The translations under genes and the position numbers were made by a program. 64,000 bases of DNA from Variovorax sp. 679 (GTDB lineage: Bacteria; Pseudomonadota; Gammaproteobacteria; Burkholderiales; Burkholderiaceae_C), in contig NZ_RXFS01000013.1 of the NCBI RefSeq assembly GCF_003952185.1, positions 1-64,000 on the forward strand, in the 5' to 3' direction. A model generated the notes under the pieces. It was not told the origin of the DNA. It saw only the letters and a program-made list of their open reading frames with translations, and did not search any database. Shown here in pieces: positions 1 to 8,504 of the stretch. Numbering within the stretch: position 1 is the first letter of the stretch; each line of letters starts with the position of its first letter.

Positions 1-309
1 CATACATACAGTATTTCTCTAAAATTCGTCGTCTCCAAGAACAGCATCGAGGCGACACCAATGACCACCGCCAGTCCGCCTGCGCCCAGCGCGCAGGTTC
101 TTTTTTTCTCCCGGCTGCACAGGTTGCAGCCAACCCGCACCCGCACAGGCCGCATTTCGACCTGGCCATTCAAGGTGGCCCGCGACAGGAGTCATGACGA
201 AGGGCGCGAAGGCAAAGACGACATCCGCGCCCAGGCAGCGCGCGTCATCCGTACGACGGCCGAGAGCTGGTGGCCGCCGAAATCCTGAAACCACCTGAAG
301 GAGCACGCC
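1..309. other. Left-edge region without a supportable gene
   Basis: No open frame here looks like a real protein. The frame from 61 to 288 (75 codons) and a basic 34-codon frame from 194 have no recognisable domain and no convincing ribosome binding site. Bases 1-14 read CATACATACAGTAT, which resembles the right half of a LexA box (ATACAG); the left half would lie outside the window. The stretch may be the promoter or 5' end of a gene to the left, but that is speculation. Confidence 0.4.
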
Positions 310-831
310 ATGACCGAGCACAACCAACTTCTCGTCGGACTCTTCCCCACCACGCAGGTACAGGCCGAAATCGAAGCGCATCGCAAGGACTGGTTGTGGC
401 CAAAAGGCTGCTCCTTGCCGCCCTCAGAGCGCCTGCACCTGACGCTGCAGTACCTCGACGACCAGCAAGGCGACGCCGAACAGCGCCTGCGCTTGGCGTT
501 GGCCGAAGTGCCGGTGCGACCGCTGCAACTCACGCTCGACAGTTCGCGCACCTGGGCCAACGATGTCTCTGTGATGCAGTTGTCGGAGCATGAGGGCTTG
601 CGAAACCTCCAGCACGACATCAGCCACGCATTGCTGCGAGCCGGCTTCCCCCTTCTCGTCCGTGAGCAGGGTTGGAAGCCGCACATCACCATCGCGCGAA
701 ATTCCAGGCGCGCTGCAAGCCCCAGATCCCTGAAACCCATCGGCTGGTCGGCAACCGAATTCCACCTGGTCCGCTCGCACTTCACGTTCCCGTTTCGCCA
801 CGAACTGCTGGGTTCCTACCCGTTGCACTGA
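310..831 (+). CDS. thpR: 2'-5' RNA ligase family protein (2H phosphodiesterase)
   Basis: 173 residues, the usual size for the LigT/ThpR family. Two His-x-Thr-x motifs are visible, HLTL at residues 43-46 and HITI at 125-128; in this fold they form the active site that ligates 2'-5' RNA ends or hydrolyses 2',3'-cyclic phosphodiesters. The N-terminal strand reads LLVGLFP, as is normal for the fold. A GAAGGAG ribosome site lies about 7 bases before the ATG, which supports this start. The protein should be cytoplasmic and soluble. The natural substrate in bacteria is unclear, so the exact reaction is not claimed. The next gene starts 33 bases downstream on the same strand. Confidence 0.85.
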   Translation: MTEHNQLLVGLFPTTQVQAEIEAHRKDWLWPKGCSLPPSERLHLTLQYLDDQQGDAEQRLRLALAEVPVRPLQLTLDSSRTWANDVSVMQLSEHEGLRNLQHDISHALLRAGFPLLVREQGWKPHITIARNSRRAASPRSLKPIGWSATEFHLVRSHFTFPFRHELLGSYPLH

Positions 832-864
832 AGCGGGCCACTCATCCGGCGCTACAGTCCCCGG

Positions 865-1878
865 ATGCTGACGCCCCCCGACCTACCGCGCGAAGCCGTC
901 GCGCAATGCCTCGCCGATGCCTACGGCCTGCGCGACATCCGCATCGAATTCCTGCCCCTCGGCGCGGACGTGAACTCCGCCGCCTTCCGCATCGACGCGA
1001 GCGACGGCACCGTGTACTTCCTCAAACTGCGCCGTGGCGATTTCGACAAGCCGGTCGTCACGGTCCCCGCTTTCCTCCATCACGAGAAAGGCATCGAGGC
1101 CGTGATGGCGCCGCTGCCCACGACGAACCGGCAGCTGAGCGTGCAAGCCCATGGCTTCGACTGGGCGCTCTATCCCTTCTTCAACGGCAGCAACGGTTTC
1201 GAGCGCGCCTTGACGGATCGGCAATGGGCCGCACTTGGAGCGACGTTGAGCGCGATACACAAGGCGGAGCTGCCCGAAGTGCTGTCGGCCAGCATCCCCA
1301 AGGAACGCTACGACCACCGCTGGCGCGAAGGCGTCCGCCGCTACCAGCGACGCTTCATCAACGGCGTGAAGGGCGATGGCATCGTCGAACGCTTTCTCGC
1401 GTTCTGGGAAGAGCACGCCGAAGAGATCGACACCATCGTCTACCGCAGCGAGCAACTGGCTTCCATCCTGCTCGAGCGCCCGCCGCAGCTGGTGCTGTGC
1501 CACTCCGACCTGCACGCGGGCAACGTGCTCGTCGGCGACGCTGACCGCCTCTCGATCATCGACTGGGACACGCTCATCCTCGCCCCTAAGGAACGCGACC
1601 TGATGTTCATCGGCGGCGGAGTCGGTCACGTGTGGAACCAACCGCGGGAAGAAGCGCTGTTCTACGAGGGCTACGGTCCGGGGGATCTCGATCTGGTCGC
1701 CCTCGCCTACTACCGCTACGAGCGCATCGTGAAAGACCTGCTCGAGTACTGCGACCAGATGTTCGATGCCGCGGCCAGCACGGAAGACCGCGAAGAAGGC
1801 CTGCGGCAGATGAAGAGCCAGTTCCTGCCCGACGACGTCGTTGCCATCGCGCATCGGAGCTACGACGACATCACCTGA
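865..1878 (+). CDS. Aminoglycoside phosphotransferase family kinase, APH(9)-like
   Basis: 337 residues with a protein-kinase-like APH fold. The Brenner-type catalytic loop HSDLHAGN is at 213-220 and the metal-binding IIDWD at 231-235; the likely ATP-anchoring lysine is in YFLKLR near 54. The sequence LAPKERDLMFIGGG just after the DWD motif is typical of spectinomycin phosphotransferase (APH(9)) relatives. The family phosphorylates aminocyclitols, but many chromosomal members in environmental bacteria act on unknown small alcohols, so resistance should not be assumed. No good ribosome site precedes the ATG. Located 33 bases after the 2H protein gene and convergent with the MmcB-like gene. Confidence 0.8.
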   Translation: MLTPPDLPREAVAQCLADAYGLRDIRIEFLPLGADVNSAAFRIDASDGTVYFLKLRRGDFDKPVVTVPAFLHHEKGIEAVMAPLPTTNRQLSVQAHGFDWALYPFFNGSNGFERALTDRQWAALGATLSAIHKAELPEVLSASIPKERYDHRWREGVRRYQRRFINGVKGDGIVERFLAFWEEHAEEIDTIVYRSEQLASILLERPPQLVLCHSDLHAGNVLVGDADRLSIIDWDTLILAPKERDLMFIGGGVGHVWNQPREEALFYEGYGPGDLDLVALAYYRYERIVKDLLEYCDQMFDAAASTEDREEGLRQMKSQFLPDDVVAIAHRSYDDIT

Positions 1879-1902
1879 CCGGAACAGCGCCAGGACGAGG
1901 TC

Positions 1903-2823
1903 TCAGATCAGCATGTCCTGCGCATCGTCCTCGAAGCCCTCGACCGGCCGGGCCTTGGCCAACGCGAGCCACACCGCGAACGGAATGCGATCGAAGGCGC
2001 GATGCACGGCCGCGCGAGCCACGACGAGGCGCTCGCCCTCCAGCACCATCACGCCGCACTCGGCCGGGATCTCCTCGGCCTTGGCGATGCAACGCCCCTT
2101 CGCGTCGTTGCCCAGCACGTACCAGCACTCGCCGCCCAGATCGAGATACGCCGCGCGCTTGTCGGGCTTGCGCAGATCGCCCAGCAGGTCGGCCCGGCTC
2201 ACCTTCACCTCGTGCACGATGGGGTGTGCGTAGGCCTCCACACTGGTATTGCGGATCGAGAACACATCGGGCCGCGCCACGCACCAGCGCGGCTTGCCGC
2301 CTTCTTCCAGCGGCGGCAGGCGGGCGCGCAGGCCCAGGCCGCGCCATGCGATGCGACCGCCGCGCGTCATCTCGCGCGCCACGCGCTCCACCAGGGCTTC
2401 ATGCGGCGACAGCGCAGCGCGGTTGACGGTGAGCGTGGTGGCGATGCGCGCGATGCCGCTGTCGGTCACGCGCAGCGTCTCGTGGCCGTGCACCGTGCGC
2501 ATCCGCTCCAGATAGCCGCCGGCGAGCAGCTCGACTTCGATGGTGTCGCAGCACGGCCAGCCGGCCGAGCGGTAGATCTCGCGCAGGCGCCGCGCGTGCA
2601 GCTTGCCGAAGGGCACGGCCGTCTGCATCGGCGACGGAGGTTCCACCACCGGCGGTGGAAAGCCGGGGTCGGTCACGGGCGGCACTGTCGGAGGTGGATC
2701 GCCCTCGGGCAACGGCACGGGCGGCTGCGATGGCGGAGGCATGGGCACCGGCACGTCGGGCGCAGGTGGCGGCGGGCCGATGGGCATGGCGACGACGGGA
2801 TCGAGAACGGCTGGTGCGGGCAT
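1903..2823 (-). CDS. Proline-rich wHTH / MmcB-like PD-(D/E)XK predicted nuclease
   Basis: 306 residues. Residues 1-70 are almost entirely proline-rich and look disordered. Residues 73-130 resemble a winged helix (LLAGGYLERM, then ETLRVTDSGIARI). Residues 183-240 match the MmcB/DUF1052 family pattern: RPDVFSI with Asp186, HEVKVSRADLLGDLR with Glu205 and Lys207, then KRAAYLD and WYVL. Asp...Glu-x-Lys is the PD-(D/E)XK nuclease signature. MmcB was described in Caulobacter as an SOS-regulated mitomycin C resistance gene. Here the gene follows dnaE2 by 80 bases on the same strand with no LexA box or terminator seen between, so it is probably the fourth gene of the mutasome operon. The nuclease role is inferred from the fold only. 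Confidence 0.7.
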   Translation of the reverse strand: MPAPAVLDPVVAMPIGPPPPAPDVPVPMPPPSQPPVPLPEGDPPPTVPPVTDPGFPPPVVEPPSPMQTAVPFGKLHARRLREIYRSAGWPCCDTIEVELLAGGYLERMRTVHGHETLRVTDSGIARIATTLTVNRAALSPHEALVERVAREMTRGGRIAWRGLGLRARLPPLEEGGKPRWCVARPDVFSIRNTSVEAYAHPIVHEVKVSRADLLGDLRKPDKRAAYLDLGGECWYVLGNDAKGRCIAKAEEIPAECGVMVLEGERLVVARAAVHRAFDRIPFAVWLALAKARPVEGFEDDAQDMLI

Positions 2824-2903
2824 GGCGGAAACAGGTTAGCGAAAAGCGGTGGAAGGCGCGAGGCATGGAACGATCGGTTGCATCCGGAGCTTCCCTTCCC
2901 GCC

Positions 2904-5900
2904 TCAGTGAAAGTCCCGGCTCGTATTGCTCTGCGCGAGCCGGCCCATGAGCGGCGTCAGGTCCCTGAAGCCGGTGGCGATCAGGTGCTGTACCTTGCCA
3001 CCGCTGTCGTCGTCGCGTTGCCATGTGCCCTGCACCGCGAGCAGGTGCGACTTGAGCAGCGGCTCACGCCAGGCCTCGATGACATGGTTCCAGACGATCA
3101 CGTTGACGTTGCCGGTCTCGTCCTCCAGCGTGACGAAGATGGTGCCGTTGGCCGTCTGGGGTCGCTGTCGTCCCTTGACGATGCCGCAGGCGCGCGCCGT
3201 CTGACCGCTGGGCAGCGCACGCAGTTCTTCCGCGCTCATGAGCTTCATGCGCGCCAGGCGCGGGCGCAGCAGCGCGAGCGGATGGCGCCGTAGCGTGAGC
3301 CTGAGCGCCGCGTAGTCGCCGACGATCTCCTCGCCCTCGGACGCGGCCGGCAACAGCAGCGCCTGCTCGTTGATCGGCACGCCGCGCAGCAGGGCCGGCG
3401 CCCGACGTTGCGCGGTCGCGTCCCACACCTGCTGGCGCCGATGACCCGAGAGCGACATCAGTGCATCGGCCGCGGCCAGCGCGGCCATGTCCTTGCCGTC
3501 GAGTTCGGCGCGCAGGGCGAGGTCTTCGGTGCTCGTGAAGGGCGCCTGCGCGCGTGCCTCGAGCAGACGCCCGGCGCCGCCCTTGCTGAGGCTGGAAATG
3601 CGGTTCAGGCCCAGCCGCACCGCGGGCTGGTTCTCGTTGCCCAGGCGGTCGACGTAGCGTGGGTCGATGCCCGAAGAACGCGGTGCATCAAGATCACGGG
3701 CTTCGAGCGTGGTGTCGATCCCGCTGCGCGTGACGTCGACGGGGCGCACTTCGACGCCATGCCGGCGTGCGTCCTGCACCAGCTGCGAGGGGCTGTAGAA
3801 GCCCATCGGCTGCGAATCGAGCAGCGCGGCGAGGAAGCAGGCCGGCTCGTAGTTCTTGAGCCAGCTGCTCACCGTCACCAGCAGCGCGAAGCTGGCGGCG
3901 TGGCTTTCGGGGAAGCCGTAGTCGCCAAAGCCCATGACCTGCTTGAAGATGGCTTCGGCGAATGCCCTGGGGTATTCGTTATCGACCATGCCATTGACCA
4001 GCTTGTCGTGGAACTTATCGAGCCCCCCCTTGCGTTTCCATGCCGCCATGGCGCGACGCAGCTGATCGGCCTCGTCAGCGGAGAACTTGGCCGCGATCAT
4101 CGCGATCTGCATCACCTGCTCCTGGAAGATCGGAATGCCCAGCGTGCGCTCCAGCGCGGGGCGCAGTTCGTCTTTCTCGTAGCGGATTTCCAGCCCTTTG
4201 CTCTTGCGCTCCCGTTGCTTGAGATACGGATGCACCATGCCCCCCTGTATCGGCCCCGGCCGCACGATGGCGACCTCGATCACCAGGTCTTCATAGGTGC
4301 GCGGCTTCAGGCGCGGAAGCATCGACATCTGCGCCCTGCTCTCGATCTGGAACACGCCGATGGTGTCGGCGTCGCAGATCATGTCGAACACCTTCTGGTC
4401 GTCGCTCGGTATCTGGTGCATCTCCAGCGTCGAGTTGCGCCAGCGGTTCATGTGCTCCAGCCCGCGCCGAATGGCGCTGAGCATGCCGAGCGCCAGCACA
4501 TCGACCTTGAGCATGCCCATCGCCTCGAGGTCGTCCTTCTCCCACTGGATGACGGAGCGGTTCTCCATCGACGCCTTCTCGACCGGTACCAGCCGCGTGA
4601 GCTTCGTGTGCGTAAGCACGAAGCCGCCCACGTGCTGGCTCAGGTGGCGCGGGAAGCCCTTGAGCCGCTGCGTCATCTCGATCCAGTGCATCAGCTTGAG
4701 TTCGTCCTCCTCCACACCGACACGCGCGGCGGCCTGTCGCAACTGCTCGCCGAGCACGGTGTCGTCGAACCAGTAGTGGTCTTTCGCGAACTCGTCGATC
4801 AGCCGCTCGTCGATGCCGATGGCCTTGCCCACGTCGCGCAATGCGCTGCGCGCGCGATAGCAGATGACGACGGCGGCGATGGCGGCGCGCTCGCGACCGT
4901 ATTTTTCGTAGATGTACTGGATGACCTCTTCACGGCGCTGGTGCTCGAAGTCGACGTCGATGTCGGGCGGCTCGCGGCGATGGCGGCTCAGGAAGCGCTC
5001 GAACAGCAGATGCCCCTTCTCCGGATTGATCGCCGTGATGCCCAGGCAATAGCAAACCGCGGAATTGGCCGAAGAGCCCCGCCCCTGGCAGAGGATGGCT
5101 TGCGAGCGGGCGAAGCGCACGATGTCCTCCACCGTGAGGAAGAACATCTCGTACTCGAGCTCAAGGATGAGGTCGAGCTCTTTCTGGAGCTGCGCCCGCA
5201 CCACTTCGGGAACACCCTGCGGATACCGTCCTCGGGCCCCCTCCCACGTCTTGCGCACCAGCGTCTGCGCCGGTGTCTCATGGCTGCCGACGCTTTCCAG
5301 CGGGTACTTGTAGTTCTCCCGGATCACATTCGGATCGAACCTGCACCGCTGCGCCACCACCAGCGTGTTCGCCAGCATCTGCGGCAGATAAAGCTCGGCC
5401 AGCCGCACCCGCTGCCTCAGATGCCGCTCGGCATTCGATTGCAATGCAAAACCGCACTCCGCCACCGTCTTCCCCTCGCGCACGGCCGTCAGCACGTCGT
5501 GCAGCGGCTTCTGCGACCGCATGTGCATGCGCACGTCGCCGGCAGCCACCAGCGGCACGCCGATGTCCTCCCCCGCCTGCATCAGCGTGACGAGCCAGAG
5601 GTCGTCGTCGAGCTCGTTGAACAGCTCCACGGCCAGCCAGAGGTTCTCGCCGTACAGCGCCTTGGCGGCCATCAGGTCTTCGTGCAGCGTGGCCGTGTCC
5701 ATCGCGCCGCCGGGGTTGCGGTCCGGCGCGAAAAGAACCTGGCAGTGCTGCAGCGAGGCCACGTCGCTGCCATCCCAGCTCACGCGGTACTCGCCCTTGG
5801 GCAATTCGGTGTTGCGCGCGACGGTAATGAACTCGCAAAGATTGCCCCAGCCTTCGGTGTCGTTCGCGATCACCACGAGCTTGAAGCGCTCGAACTGGAA

Positions 5901-6251
5901 CTCGCTGCCGAACAGCAGGCGGAAATCCGGATTGCGTGGGATCGGCGGCTTTTCAGGGTGCTTGCGTTCGTACTCGTCCAGCTTCGCGGGCAGATCGCGC
6001 AGCGCGACATGGGCACGCACGATGCCCGCGACCGAGCATTCGTCGGTGATCGCCAGGGCCACATACCTCAGGTGGTACGCGCGCTCCACCATGTCCTCGG
6101 GCATCGATGCGCCGCGCTGGAAGCTGAAGTTCGTGAGGCTGTGCAGCTCGGCATATTCCGGCAGGCCCGGCACCGGCCTTGACCGCTGCGGGAGCACATG
6201 CACATTGGCGGGCATGCGGGCCCGGCTCTGCTTGCCGCTCAGGTCAGGCAT
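2904..6251 (-). CDS. dnaE2: Error-prone DNA polymerase DnaE2 (ImuC)
   Basis: About 1115 residues, the normal size for DnaE2. An N-terminal PHP domain begins at YAELHSLTNFSFQRGAS near 33. The C-family polymerase active site includes QGRGSSANSAVCYCLGI near 389-405 and PDIDVDF at 429-435, which carries catalytic aspartates. A helix-hairpin-helix region and a C-terminal OB fold follow (VTLEDETGNVNVIVW). DnaE2 performs translesion synthesis with ImuA and ImuB during the SOS response and drives induced mutagenesis. The chosen ATG (6251) overlaps the end of imuB by 8 bases; an alternative is MPANVH at 6215. A longer in-frame extension to 6428 would lie inside imuB and is unlikely. Confidence 0.95.
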   Translation of the reverse strand: MPDLSGKQSRARMPANVHVLPQRSRPVPGLPEYAELHSLTNFSFQRGASMPEDMVERAYHLRYVALAITDECSVAGIVRAHVALRDLPAKLDEYERKHPEKPPIPRNPDFRLLFGSEFQFERFKLVVIANDTEGWGNLCEFITVARNTELPKGEYRVSWDGSDVASLQHCQVLFAPDRNPGGAMDTATLHEDLMAAKALYGENLWLAVELFNELDDDLWLVTLMQAGEDIGVPLVAAGDVRMHMRSQKPLHDVLTAVREGKTVAECGFALQSNAERHLRQRVRLAELYLPQMLANTLVVAQRCRFDPNVIRENYKYPLESVGSHETPAQTLVRKTWEGARGRYPQGVPEVVRAQLQKELDLILELEYEMFFLTVEDIVRFARSQAILCQGRGSSANSAVCYCLGITAINPEKGHLLFERFLSRHRREPPDIDVDFEHQRREEVIQYIYEKYGRERAAIAAVVICYRARSALRDVGKAIGIDERLIDEFAKDHYWFDDTVLGEQLRQAAARVGVEEDELKLMHWIEMTQRLKGFPRHLSQHVGGFVLTHTKLTRLVPVEKASMENRSVIQWEKDDLEAMGMLKVDVLALGMLSAIRRGLEHMNRWRNSTLEMHQIPSDDQKVFDMICDADTIGVFQIESRAQMSMLPRLKPRTYEDLVIEVAIVRPGPIQGGMVHPYLKQRERKSKGLEIRYEKDELRPALERTLGIPIFQEQVMQIAMIAAKFSADEADQLRRAMAAWKRKGGLDKFHDKLVNGMVDNEYPRAFAEAIFKQVMGFGDYGFPESHAASFALLVTVSSWLKNYEPACFLAALLDSQPMGFYSPSQLVQDARRHGVEVRPVDVTRSGIDTTLEARDLDAPRSSGIDPRYVDRLGNENQPAVRLGLNRISSLSKGGAGRLLEARAQAPFTSTEDLALRAELDGKDMAALAAADALMSLSGHRRQQVWDATAQRRAPALLRGVPINEQALLLPAASEGEEIVGDYAALRLTLRRHPLALLRPRLARMKLMSAEELRALPSGQTARACGIVKGRQRPQTANGTIFVTLEDETGNVNVIVWNHVIEAWREPLLKSHLLAVQGTWQRDDDSGGKVQHLIATGFRDLTPLMGRLAQSNTSRDFH

Positions 6252-7614
6252 AGAACCCCTGCAGGTACCAGCGCACCTCGCCGGAAGAAAAGCGCGCGGC
6301 TGGCCGCTCGCGAAAGATCCACACCAGCCCGGCCTCGGGGCTTTCCGCGACGTAGTAGTCGCGCATCGCGGGCTGGCCGCCGTCTTCCTTGTCGCCCCAC
6401 CAGCCCGTTTCGACACGCTGCGGGCCAACCAATCTGCTCAACGGGCCGCAATAGCACGGGCGCTCGCCGTCCATCTCCAGCAGCAACGGTTCCGGCAGCA
6501 GCCACGGCGGGTAGACGGCATCGGGCTGCGAGGCTGCGGCCGCGGCGGCCTTCGCTTCCTTTCGGGCCTTGTCGTCCAGCCTGGCCTGCTTCTGCAGCGC
6601 GGGCCGCCATGCCTGCTTGCGCTCGGGCCGGTGGTCGGCCTGCGCCACAGGCACCACCACCTGCTGTGGCCCGAGCCGCACGCTGAGCCGCTCGACCATC
6701 TCGTGCAGCCTGTCGCCTTTGCGGTTGTCCTCCGGCAGGAAGCTGGTGCTGGCGCCGGCCCACGGATCGGTTTCGAGCGTGCGCAGGCTGAGCCAGCTCG
6801 CGGGCGCGGCCAGCGTGGCGAGGGCCAGTTTTTCGGACAGCAGGCGGCGCAGGTGCGCCATGTCCTGCGTGGGCTCGGCCGTGCGCACGATGAGCTGCTC
6901 GTGCGGCGGCAGGTTCACGCCGTTGAGTCGCCTGAGGTCGAGCGTCCATTGCAGCTCGAGCGCGCGCGCGCCGCGCTGGCGGGCGCGCAGCCAGAACTGC
7001 AGTGCCGTCAGCAGCCGGTTGGCCGACCACATGAGTTCGGGCGCGGTCTCGGCCAGCGCGGGAAGTTCCAGCTTCTGCTCGAACACGTCGGGCAACGTTA
7101 GCCAGGCATGGCTTTCGGGACGCAGGCCCCAGGCGATGTCGAGCGCCTCGCGCAGGCCGGCACCGAAGCGCCGCGTGAGCCCGCCGCGCGGCAGCGCCGC
7201 CACCTCGCCCCAGGTGCGGCATCCGAGGCGCTCCAGCAGGTCGAGATGCTCGTGCGCGGCACTCAGCGTGTAGAGCGGCAGGCCGGCCGGCACGTCCTTC
7301 GGCCGCTTCTCGTCGCGCGCGAACAGGCGCAGCCGCGCCAGCGCGATCAGGCTCGTGGCGCCCTGCGCACCCAGCATGCGCGCATCGGGCGCGGGGTTGT
7401 CGGCCACCAGCAGGCGCATCAGCTGCATCCGCCCACCCCACAGGCGCTCGCAGGCGGAGACTTCGAGCATCAGCGCCTCGTCCTGCCAGGCGACGTGGGG
7501 CGTGTATTGCAGTGCCCACCAGCCCAGGGCTTCGGGCGTGGGCAGCGTCGTCGGGGCACCAGGTGTGTCGGGCGTATCTGCTTCAGGCAACCACTGCAAG
7601 GCGATCCAGTGCAT
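6244..7614 (-). CDS. imuB: ImuB, Y-family polymerase-like mutasome protein
   Basis: 456 residues. The Y-family polymerase fold is recognisable (MHWIALQW start; LMLEVSACERLWGG, the palm strand of DinB-like proteins; GCRTWGEVAALPRGGLTRRFG, the helix-hairpin-helix). The acidic catalytic residues at the start of the palm are absent, as is typical of ImuB, which acts as an inactive hub linking the beta clamp, ImuA and DnaE2. The C-terminus holds the conserved region with RDYYVAESPEAGLVWIFRE. It overlaps imuA by 32 bases and dnaE2 by 8, so the three are translationally coupled in one SOS operon. Confidence 0.93.
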   Translation of the reverse strand: MHWIALQWLPEADTPDTPGAPTTLPTPEALGWWALQYTPHVAWQDEALMLEVSACERLWGGRMQLMRLLVADNPAPDARMLGAQGATSLIALARLRLFARDEKRPKDVPAGLPLYTLSAAHEHLDLLERLGCRTWGEVAALPRGGLTRRFGAGLREALDIAWGLRPESHAWLTLPDVFEQKLELPALAETAPELMWSANRLLTALQFWLRARQRGARALELQWTLDLRRLNGVNLPPHEQLIVRTAEPTQDMAHLRRLLSEKLALATLAAPASWLSLRTLETDPWAGASTSFLPEDNRKGDRLHEMVERLSVRLGPQQVVVPVAQADHRPERKQAWRPALQKQARLDDKARKEAKAAAAAASQPDAVYPPWLLPEPLLLEMDGERPCYCGPLSRLVGPQRVETGWWGDKEDGGQPAMRDYYVAESPEAGLVWIFRERPAARFSSGEVRWYLQGFYA

Positions 7615-8392
7615 CCGGGCCTCCTTTCCATGCGTCGATGCGCACCACCGTGGCCGACGCTGCCGATACCCCGCCGACAGGCACCGTGCCTTGCGCCTGC
7701 AGGCGCAGCTTGCGCCGCAGCCGGGCGGCGGCCAGCAATGCGGTCATGCGCTCGTTGCGCGCCGACAGCATCACCGGCGCGGCCAGCGGCGGGCCGCGCC
7801 GCTTGAGGATGTGCAGCTCGATCTGCGACGCATCGGCTTCGCTGCGATCGGCACGAATGCGCAGCCGCGCCGGCGAGGCCGACTGCGCGACCGATTCGCC
7901 GCGGCACACGAACAGCAGCACTTCGTGCTGCGCGGCCGCCAGCTGCAGCCGCCGCAGCTCGCCCACCCGCGCCTGCGGCAGCCAGGCCACGACGGCGGCG
8001 ATGTCCGCGCAGCGCAGCGCCTGCTCGCAAGCCCACAGCCGCGCGGCCGGGGCCTCGCTGCGCACCCACATCAGAGCTTCCACCGGCAGCCCCTGCGCGG
8101 CGAGCGATGGCCCGCAGGGTTCGTAGGGCGCGCCGATCAGCACCACCGGGCCGCCCCGTGCCTGCACCGCCTGCGCCAGCGCGGGCAGCAGCAGCCGCCA
8201 GACATGGGCCTCGGGCGCGGGCAGCAGCAGTTCCGTCATCGCGCCGACCGGCCAGCCGCCGCCCGGCAACTCGGCGTCGAGCGCGGCGTGGCCGGTGGCA
8301 ACGACCTGCGCGTCGGCCAGGCCGAGTTCGTCGGCATGCCAGACGCCACGGCCAGCGGCAGCGGAAAAGGAGTCGAGGAAAGGAAGGCCCAT
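7583..8392 (-). CDS. imuA: ImuA, SOS mutasome RecA-like protein
   Basis: 269 residues from the ATG at 8392. The protein is a SulA/RecA-like member of the ImuA family: VWHADELG near the start, TGHAALDAELPGGGWPVGAMTELL, then LLLPALAQ. The Walker A position (PAPEAHVW) does not keep the GxxxxGKT pattern, as in other Burkholderiales ImuA proteins. In Caulobacter, Pseudomonas and mycobacteria such proteins (ImuA or ImuA') recruit the mutasome, and the cassette is LexA-controlled. A longer open frame extends to 8647, but its extra residues are low-complexity Arg/Cys-rich and would include the promoter. The leader is very short (about 16 bases) with no clear ribosome site. Confidence 0.93.
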   Translation of the reverse strand: MGLPFLDSFSAAAGRGVWHADELGLADAQVVATGHAALDAELPGGGWPVGAMTELLLPAPEAHVWRLLLPALAQAVQARGGPVVLIGAPYEPCGPSLAAQGLPVEALMWVRSEAPAARLWACEQALRCADIAAVVAWLPQARVGELRRLQLAAAQHEVLLFVCRGESVAQSASPARLRIRADRSEADASQIELHILKRRGPPLAAPVMLSARNERMTALLAAARLRRKLRLQAQGTVPVGGVSAASATVVRIDAWKGGPDALDRLAVVA

Positions 8393-8407
8393 GGTGAAGA
8401 CTGTTAA

Positions 8408-8423
8408 CTGTGTTTTTATACAG
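8408..8423 (-). promoter_or_regulatory. LexA (SOS) box of the imuA operon
   Basis: CTG-N10-CAG with an A/T-rich centre, reading CTGTATAAAAACACAG on the minus strand. This fits the beta/gamma-proteobacterial LexA consensus (CTGTATATATATACAG). It lies 16 bases before the imuA ATG and covers the -10 hexamer, so bound LexA would block RNA polymerase directly. Confidence 0.85.
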
Positions 8424-8443
8424 TATTCCACAGGCCGCGGCAA
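8415..8443 (-). promoter_or_regulatory. Sigma-70 promoter of imuA-imuB-dnaE2
   Basis: On the minus strand a -35 TTGCCG (8443-8438) is followed after exactly 17 bases by a -10 TATAAA (8420-8415). The predicted transcript starts close to the imuA start codon, giving a nearly leaderless message. The -10 is inside the LexA box. Confidence 0.75.
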
Positions 8444-8504
8444 GAAAGCGGCTTTCAGGGGCGACGGGCGCCACCTGCGCCGGCCTGCACGCCTCCGATC
8501 CTGT

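Noticed and set aside
61-288. 75-codon frame near the left edge
   Set aside because: No ribosome site, no domain, and biased composition; kept only as part of the unassigned region.
3408-6182. 924-codon open frame on the plus strand opposite dnaE2
   Set aside because: It is the antisense of a clear DnaE2 gene; composition is His/Leu/Arg-rich without domains, a usual artefact of high-GC codon use.
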